Shown here: positions 58,681-64,000 of the stretch, piece by piece
How positions within the stretch are numbered: the first letter of the stretch is position 1
Layout: each line of letters begins with the position of its first letter
Source of the DNA: Rhodocyclaceae bacterium
GTDB taxonomy: Bacteria; Pseudomonadota; Gammaproteobacteria; Burkholderiales; Rhodocyclaceae
NCBI GenBank assembly: GCA_004379165.1
Contig: NKXK01000017.1
Span: 46,646 to 110,645 of the forward strand
Direction: 5' to 3'
DNA length: 64,000 nt
Position numbers and translations under genes: made by a program
The notes under the pieces: model-generated
Database searches by the model: none
The model's input: only the letters and a program-made list of their open reading frames with translations
Told to the model about the DNA's origin: nothing

Positions 58681-59046
58681 ATGAAAACGATCTTTCTGGT
58701 CGACGATTCCGCGACAATCCTGCTCAGTATTTCCAATATTCTGGCCAAGGCCGGTTATGCCACCGAGAAGGCAGCCAATGCCGAAGAAGCGCTGCGTAAA
58801 TTCAATGCCGGCGTGAAGGTCGATCTGCTGATTACCGATCTCAACATGCCCGGCATGAACGGCATCGATCTGATCAAGGAAGTACGCAAGCTGCCGGCCT
58901 ACAAGTTCATGCCCATCCTGTTCCTGACCACCGAGTCGCAGCAGTCCCGCAAGCTGGAAGCCAAGGCAGCAGGCGCTTCCGGCTGGATTGTCAAACCGGC
59001 CACTGCCGACGAATTGCTGAACACGATCAAACTGGTTCTTCGGTAA
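58681..59046 (+). CDS. CheY-like response regulator
   Basis: MKTIFLVDDSATILLSISNILAKAGY; LLITDLNMPGMNGIDLIKEVR; FLTTES; GWIVKPATADELL. Confidence 0.93.
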   Translation: MKTIFLVDDSATILLSISNILAKAGYATEKAANAEEALRKFNAGVKVDLLITDLNMPGMNGIDLIKEVRKLPAYKFMPILFLTTESQQSRKLEAKAAGASGWIVKPATADELLNTIKLVLR

Positions 59047-59055
59047 AGGCAAGCC

Positions 59056-60336
59056 ATGTCCCCCGCCAACCTCAAGACTCGCCTCGTCACGACAGGTGCT
59101 GCAGTCGCGCTGGCCGTGTTCCTGACGGTGTATTTCTTCAACGACTGGTTTCACAACAGCTTCCTGAATGCACTGGGGCTGCCCTATCCACTGGGGGATG
59201 CCGTCGGCTCGGTGCTGATCGTGGTCGTTGCGTTCATCGCCCAGCGTGCTGTCTCGCTCGCGTTCTACCGTGACATGATGTTCGGGCTGGCGAACGATCA
59301 GAAAGAGATCATCAGCAAGGTCAATGATGTCGAGACGGTTGGCGAGGAAGTGGCGCGGGAGCTTTCCCACGTACGCAACTACAACGATGTGCTGTGCAAG
59401 CAGCTGGACGGCATTGTTCAGGAAACGGAAAAGGCCGCCTACGACATTGCCGAGCGCCTGCAGGCCATCGATGCCGTGGTGACCCGTCTCGACCAGTTCG
59501 TCAGTGAAACCACGCAGGCCTCCAGCGCACTGGCGAGCAGCTCCGAACAGGATATCGAGAGCAACAAGGCGATGATTGCCCGCATGGAGTCCTATGTGCG
59601 CAACCGGATCGACGAAGCAATGCGTGACCAGCAGCGTATCGAACAGATCGTTGCCGAGGCCCAGGGGCTCGGCACGCTGGTCCAGCTGATCAAGGCCATT
59701 TCGAGCCAGACCAATCTGCTGGCCCTCAACGCAGCGATCGAAGCGGCCCGTGCCGGCGAAGCCGGGCGAGGCTTTGCCGTCGTCGCCGATGAGGTGCGCA
59801 AGCTGTCCACAGAAACTGACGCGGCCGTCAACAAGATCAATGAAGGCATCAACGGGGTCGCCCAGTCCATCCGCCAGCAGTTCCAGGACAAGCTGGCCCA
59901 CAGCAACGTCGAGGCCGAGCGGAATGCGCTGACTGAAATTTCCAATCAGCTTTCGCATCTGGGTCACGGGTACCAGCAACTGCTCGACCATGACCTCAAC
60001 GTCCTGCAGAACGTCCGTGAGGCCAGTGGCGAACTGGCCAGCATGTTCATGGATGTGCTCGCCAGCGTGCAGTTTCAGGACATCACCCGGCAGCAGATCG
60101 AAATCGTTGTCCGCGCTCTGCGCAAGCTCGATGATCACGCCGAAACCCTCGCGCGTCGCATTACCGCCTCGGAGGCGGCCGATTTCACCTACACGCCGCT
60201 GGCAGAACATCTCGACCAGCTCTACGGTACCTACGTGATGGATACGCAGCGTGTTTCCCACCAGCAGGCCCTGCATCAGCCGTCGTCAGCGGGGGCCAAG
60301 CCGGCCGCCAGCTCGGCAAAAATTGAACTGTTCTGA
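59056..60336 (+). CDS. methyl-accepting chemotaxis protein lacking a large periplasmic domain, with CheZ-like motif
   Basis: Two TM segments near N-terminus; [50 protein letters not shown]. Confidence 0.88.
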   Translation: MSPANLKTRLVTTGAAVALAVFLTVYFFNDWFHNSFLNALGLPYPLGDAVGSVLIVVVAFIAQRAVSLAFYRDMMFGLANDQKEIISKVNDVETVGEEVARELSHVRNYNDVLCKQLDGIVQETEKAAYDIAERLQAIDAVVTRLDQFVSETTQASSALASSSEQDIESNKAMIARMESYVRNRIDEAMRDQQRIEQIVAEAQGLGTLVQLIKAISSQTNLLALNAAIEAARAGEAGRGFAVVADEVRKLSTETDAAVNKINEGINGVAQSIRQQFQDKLAHSNVEAERNALTEISNQLSHLGHGYQQLLDHDLNVLQNVREASGELASMFMDVLASVQFQDITRQQIEIVVRALRKLDDHAETLARRITASEAADFTYTPLAEHLDQLYGTYVMDTQRVSHQQALHQPSSAGAKPAASSAKIELF

Positions 60337-60345
60337 GGAAGCGAC

Positions 60346-60651
60346 ATGGCCAGCCAAAATCGCCTGAGTATTGTCGACGACATGACGATCTACAACGCGC
60401 TCGACCAGAAGAACCGCCTGATGTCGGCGCTTGCCGAGGTCGACATGCTGGAGCTCGATCTGTCGCATGTCGGCGAGATCGATACCGCCGGCCTGCAACT
60501 GTTGATCCTGAGCAAGCGTGAAGCGGCGCGGCTCAACAAGTCGGTCACCATCGTCGCCCATAGCCCGGCGGTTCGGCAGACGCTCGATTTTTGCCAATTG
60601 GCCAAGTTTTTTGGTGACCCGGTGGTGATTACCGCCCACGAAACGGCCTGA
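60346..60651 (+). CDS. STAS domain protein (anti-sigma factor antagonist-like)
   Basis: LELDLSHVGEIDTAGLQLLILSKREAARLNKSVTIVAHSPAVRQTLDFCQL. Confidence 0.85.
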   Translation: MASQNRLSIVDDMTIYNALDQKNRLMSALAEVDMLELDLSHVGEIDTAGLQLLILSKREAARLNKSVTIVAHSPAVRQTLDFCQLAKFFGDPVVITAHETA

Positions 60652-60660
60652 GGAGCAGAG

Positions 60661-62862
60661 ATGGACGAACTCACCAGCGTATTCATCCAGGAAGGCCGCG
60701 AGCAATTGCAGGCCATGGAAACGGGGCTGCTCGACCTGGAGCAGCAGCCCGACAACCACGACAACATCAACGGCATCTTTCGCGCGGCCCACACCATCAA
60801 GGGGGCGTCCGGTGTCATTGAATGCCATTACATCGAAGCCTTCATGCACAAGGTCGAGAACGTGCTCGATCGCCTGCGTAACGGCGAGATCGGGGTTTCG
60901 GACGAACTGACCGGGTTGCTCTTGCGTTCCTGCGACCATCTCGGACGCCTGATGGACGTGCTCGAATCCGGCGCCGCCGCGCCTGAAGCCGATGTCCAGC
61001 AGGCCGGCGATGCCTTGCTGGTCGAACTTGCGGTCTACACCAATTCGGGGCAGAAACCGGCAACCGGCGGCGGTCTGGTCGAGATGGATGCCGATGTCGA
61101 AGCCAGCGGAGGCGGCGTCGTCAATACCGACAGCTGGCACATCTCCGTCCGCTTCGGCCCGCACATGCTGCGTGGTGGCATGGACCCGTTGTCCTTCATT
61201 CGCTTTCTCAGCTCCCTCGGCGAGATCGTGGCACTCGAAACCATCCCCGATGCCATGCCGACGGCAGCCGACATGGATCCGGAATCCTGTTACCTGGGCT
61301 TCGAGATCCGCTTGCAGACGCGTTCATCGAAGGCCGATATCGAGCGTGTCTTCGATTTCTGCCGCGATGACTGCGACCTGCGCATCCTGCCACCGAACAG
61401 CAAGCTCTCCGAATACCTCAAGCTGATCCACGACCTGCCCGAAGACGAAATGCGTCTGGGCGAGATTCTGGTCCGCTGCGGTGCGCTGACAGCAGCCGAA
61501 CTGGAAGCCGGGCTCGATTCGCAGCACGATGCGCTGAAAGCCGATCAGGATGCGGAAAGCGAGGCGCCACAGATCGGCGAGATTCTCGTCGAGCAGAAAG
61601 TCGTGCACAAGGCGGTGGTCGAGGCGGCCGCGAGCAAGCAGGCCAGCGTCAGCGAGAAGAAAGCCGTTGAAGCCCGCCTGATCCGGGTTCAGGCCGACAA
61701 GCTCGACCAGCTGATCGATCTCGTCGGTGAGCTGGTCATTGCCGGCGCCTCCGCCAACCTGCTGGCACAGCGCAGCGGGCAGAGCGAACTGGTCGAATCG
61801 ACCTCGATTCTCTCCCGGCTGGTTGAAGACATCCGCGACTCGGCATTGCAGCTGCGCATGGTCCAGATTGGCGAAACCTTCAATCGTTTCAACCGTGTCG
61901 TGCGCGACGTCGCCAAGGAACTGGGCAAGGAAATCGATCTCGTGATCACCGGCGCCGAGACCGAGCTCGACAAATCGGTCGTCGAAAAAATCGGTGATCC
62001 GTTGATGCACCTGGTCCGCAACTCCATGGACCACGGCATCGAATCGCCCGAGGTGCGCGAGGCCGCTGGCAAGGTTCGCCATGGCACCGTCGGGCTCAAC
62101 GCCTATCACGACTCCGGCAGCATCGTCATCGAGGTCGTCGATGACGGCGCCGGCTTGCCGCGCGACAAGATCTTTGCCAAGGCCGTTGAAAAAGGCCTGG
62201 TCCAGCCAACCCAGACCCTGACTGATCAGGAAATCATCAACCTGATCTGGGAACCGGGTTTTTCGACCGCCGAGAAGGTGACCAACCTTTCCGGGCGCGG
62301 TGTCGGCATGGATGTCGTTCGCCGCAACATCCAGAGCCTGCGCGGCAGTTGCGAGGTGTCATCCATCGAAGGGGCAGGTACCACCTTCACCATTCGCCTG
62401 CCGCTGACCCTGGCGATCATCGACGGTTTCCTCGTCGGCGTCGGCCGGGCGGCCTATGTCATCCCGCTGGACATGGTCATCGAGTGCATCGAACTCAAGG
62501 ACAACACCGCCGAACGCGATTTTCTCAATCTGCGCGGCGAGGTGCTGCCCTTTGTCCGCCTGCGCGAAATGTTTGAAATCGAAGGCGAGCGACCGGTTCG
62601 GGAAAACATCGTCGTCGTCCAGTACGCCGGGCAAAAGGCGGGCATCGTGGTCGATCAGCTGATGGGGGAATTCCAGACCGTGATCAAGCCGCTTTCCAGC
62701 ATTTTCCGCCACTTGCGCGGCATTGGCGGCTCCACCATCCTGGGCAGTGGCGAAGTGGCCCTGATCCTGGATGTGCAGTCACTGGTGCAGCGCAATGCTC
62801 GGAGTGAAGAACGTGAAATGAGCGCGTCAGCAGCCCTGCCGCGGTCTACGCAGATTCAGTAA
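60661..62862 (+). CDS. cheA: chemotaxis histidine kinase CheA
   Basis: HPt IFRAAHTIKGASGVIE; HPLMHLVRNSMDHGIE-type N-box (DPLMHLVRNSMDHGIESPEVREAAGK); C-terminal CheW-like domain. Confidence 0.95.
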   Translation: MDELTSVFIQEGREQLQAMETGLLDLEQQPDNHDNINGIFRAAHTIKGASGVIECHYIEAFMHKVENVLDRLRNGEIGVSDELTGLLLRSCDHLGRLMDVLESGAAAPEADVQQAGDALLVELAVYTNSGQKPATGGGLVEMDADVEASGGGVVNTDSWHISVRFGPHMLRGGMDPLSFIRFLSSLGEIVALETIPDAMPTAADMDPESCYLGFEIRLQTRSSKADIERVFDFCRDDCDLRILPPNSKLSEYLKLIHDLPEDEMRLGEILVRCGALTAAELEAGLDSQHDALKADQDAESEAPQIGEILVEQKVVHKAVVEAAASKQASVSEKKAVEARLIRVQADKLDQLIDLVGELVIAGASANLLAQRSGQSELVESTSILSRLVEDIRDSALQLRMVQIGETFNRFNRVVRDVAKELGKEIDLVITGAETELDKSVVEKIGDPLMHLVRNSMDHGIESPEVREAAGKVRHGTVGLNAYHDSGSIVIEVVDDGAGLPRDKIFAKAVEKGLVQPTQTLTDQEIINLIWEPGFSTAEKVTNLSGRGVGMDVVRRNIQSLRGSCEVSSIEGAGTTFTIRLPLTLAIIDGFLVGVGRAAYVIPLDMVIECIELKDNTAERDFLNLRGEVLPFVRLREMFEIEGERPVRENIVVVQYAGQKAGIVVDQLMGEFQTVIKPLSSIFRHLRGIGGSTILGSGEVALILDVQSLVQRNARSEEREMSASAALPRSTQIQ

Positions 62863-62889
62863 TTTTTGAGCTTCATTGAGGAGAATCAG

Positions 62890-64000
62890 ATGTTGAATAA
62901 CCTGAAGGTCGGTACGAAGTTGGCATTGGGATTTGCGCTGACAATACTCGCCTTAATCATTGTTGCCGCGCTCGGCTTGAGCCGAATCAGTTCTATTGCT
63001 GGCGAAGTGAATGTCATGGTCAATGACCGTTTCCCAAAGGTTGTTTGGGCAAATGACATTATTGACAACGTCAACGTTGTAGCGCGAGCAATTCGGAACA
63101 CCCTGCTTGTGAAATCTGAAGATGAAACGAAGCGGGAAATGGATCGGATCATTGATGCCCGTAAGATAATCAGTGATCGTCTTGAAAAACTGGAAAAATC
63201 GATAGTCTCAGAAGATGGAAAAGCGAAGCTCAAAGTAATTAAAGAAGCACGTAGTGTCTATGTTGGTTACCAAGACAAGTTTCTGGAACTGCTGAAGGCC
63301 GGAAAGAAGGATGAAGCGCTTTCGCTCATGTTGGGCGATCTGCGTAAGTCGCAAGCAGCGTATCTGACTTCCATCAATGATCTGATTGCCTTCCAGACAT
63401 CGCTCATGGAGAAGGCGGGTAAAGAAGCTGGAGAATTGGCAGATTCAACTAAAACGCTGTTGGTGACTATGTCGGTACTAGCCGTTGTTTTGTCTGTGCT
63501 CTTTGCTTTCTTGATTACTCGTAGCCTGACTCGCCCCATCAACGAGGTATCTGGTGCTGCCAAGAAAATGGCTTCGGGTGATTTCAACTTCAAGCTGGAA
63601 AGTAATGCCAAGGACGAAGTCGGCGAGGTGGTTCGCGCCGTGGCGTCTGTCCAGCACGCCGTCCAGGCCATGACCGCCGATGCCAACCTGCTGGCCCAGG
63701 CCGCCGTTGAAGGCAAGCTGGCAACCCGTGCCGATGCCAGCAAGCACCAGGGTGATTTCCAGAAGATTGTGGTTGGCGTGAACAACACGCTGGATGCGGT
63801 GATTGGCCCGTTGAACGTGGCTGCCAATTACGTCGATCGTATTTCCAAGGGCGATATCCCGGCCAAGATCACTGACAGCTACAACGGTGATTTCAACCTG
63901 ATCAAGAACAACCTGAACACCTGTATCGATGCGGTGAACAAGCTGGTCGCCGACGCCAACACGCTGAGCAAGGCCGCGGTTGAAGGCCGTCTGGCCACCC
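62890..64000 (+). CDS. methyl-accepting chemotaxis protein, partial (4HB sensor + HAMP repeats; runs off right edge; absent from the ORF track)
   Basis: Manual translation MLNNLKVGTKLALGFALTILALIIVAALGLSRISSIAGEVNVMVNDRFPK...ITRSLTRPINEVSGAAKKMASGDFNFKLE...; no stop before 64000. Confidence 0.9.
   Translation, partial: MLNNLKVGTKLALGFALTILALIIVAALGLSRISSIAGEVNVMVNDRFPKVVWANDIIDNVNVVARAIRNTLLVKSEDETKREMDRIIDARKIISDRLEKLEKSIVSEDGKAKLKVIKEARSVYVGYQDKFLELLKAGKKDEALSLMLGDLRKSQAAYLTSINDLIAFQTSLMEKAGKEAGELADSTKTLLVTMSVLAVVLSVLFAFLITRSLTRPINEVSGAAKKMASGDFNFKLESNAKDEVGEVVRAVASVQHAVQAMTADANLLAQAAVEGKLATRADASKHQGDFQKIVVGVNNTLDAVIGPLNVAANYVDRISKGDIPAKITDSYNGDFNLIKNNLNTCIDAVNKLVADANTLSKAAVEGRLAT

Noticed and set aside
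58624-60276. 550-aa minus-strand ORF opposite CheY/MCP genes
   Set aside because: Antisense shadow ORF; the plus-strand proteins have unambiguous family motifs.
1-64000. CRISPR arrays, tRNA/rRNA genes, IS elements, prophage
   Set aside because: No direct-repeat/spacer arrays, no cloverleaf-like intergenic segments, no transposase, integrase or phage structural proteins seen in either strand.

Overview
64 kb of high-GC bacterial chromosome. Gene content and order suggest a betaproteobacterium, probably Rhodocyclales (Dechloromonas/Azonexus-like); this is inference from protein sequences, with no database search run. Most of the window is conserved chromosomal backbone: purL (3' part), ppiD, fabI, ETF-QO, dgt, lexA-imuA-imuB-dnaE2 SOS mutasome, NorE/NorF-like pair plus haem-sensor kinase, a long minus-strand SRPBCC-LOV-ABC-FtsX-AttH-ChaN/PDZ-M1 peptidase-SOUL cluster, pdxR-like MocR regulator, cysE-iscR-(nifS-like)-iscS-iscU-iscA-hscB-hscA-fdx-iscX, serB, aroG, mfd, mazEF, malonyl-CoA decarboxylase, nudC, azlCD, uraA-upp, and an HDOD/CheY/MCP/STAS/CheA/MCP chemotaxis locus running off the right edge. 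No rRNA, tRNA, CRISPR, IS or prophage was recognised. The most unusual signal is a dispersed ~31-bp repeat family (consensus about ATTTTGGGCGGTTTTCCGGGTTSACCGCAGC). About 17 recognisable copies lie on both strands, in gene 3' ends and in-frame inside conserved genes. Other leads: palindromic TTGTC-N3-GACAA boxes in the divergent promoter region of the LOV cluster, perfect SOS boxes in front of two orphan microproteins, a near-perfect IscR type-1 site before cysE, phased MocR operator repeats, and a CheA with MshEN-like (c-di-GMP type) motifs. All coordinates and motif matches were read by eye.
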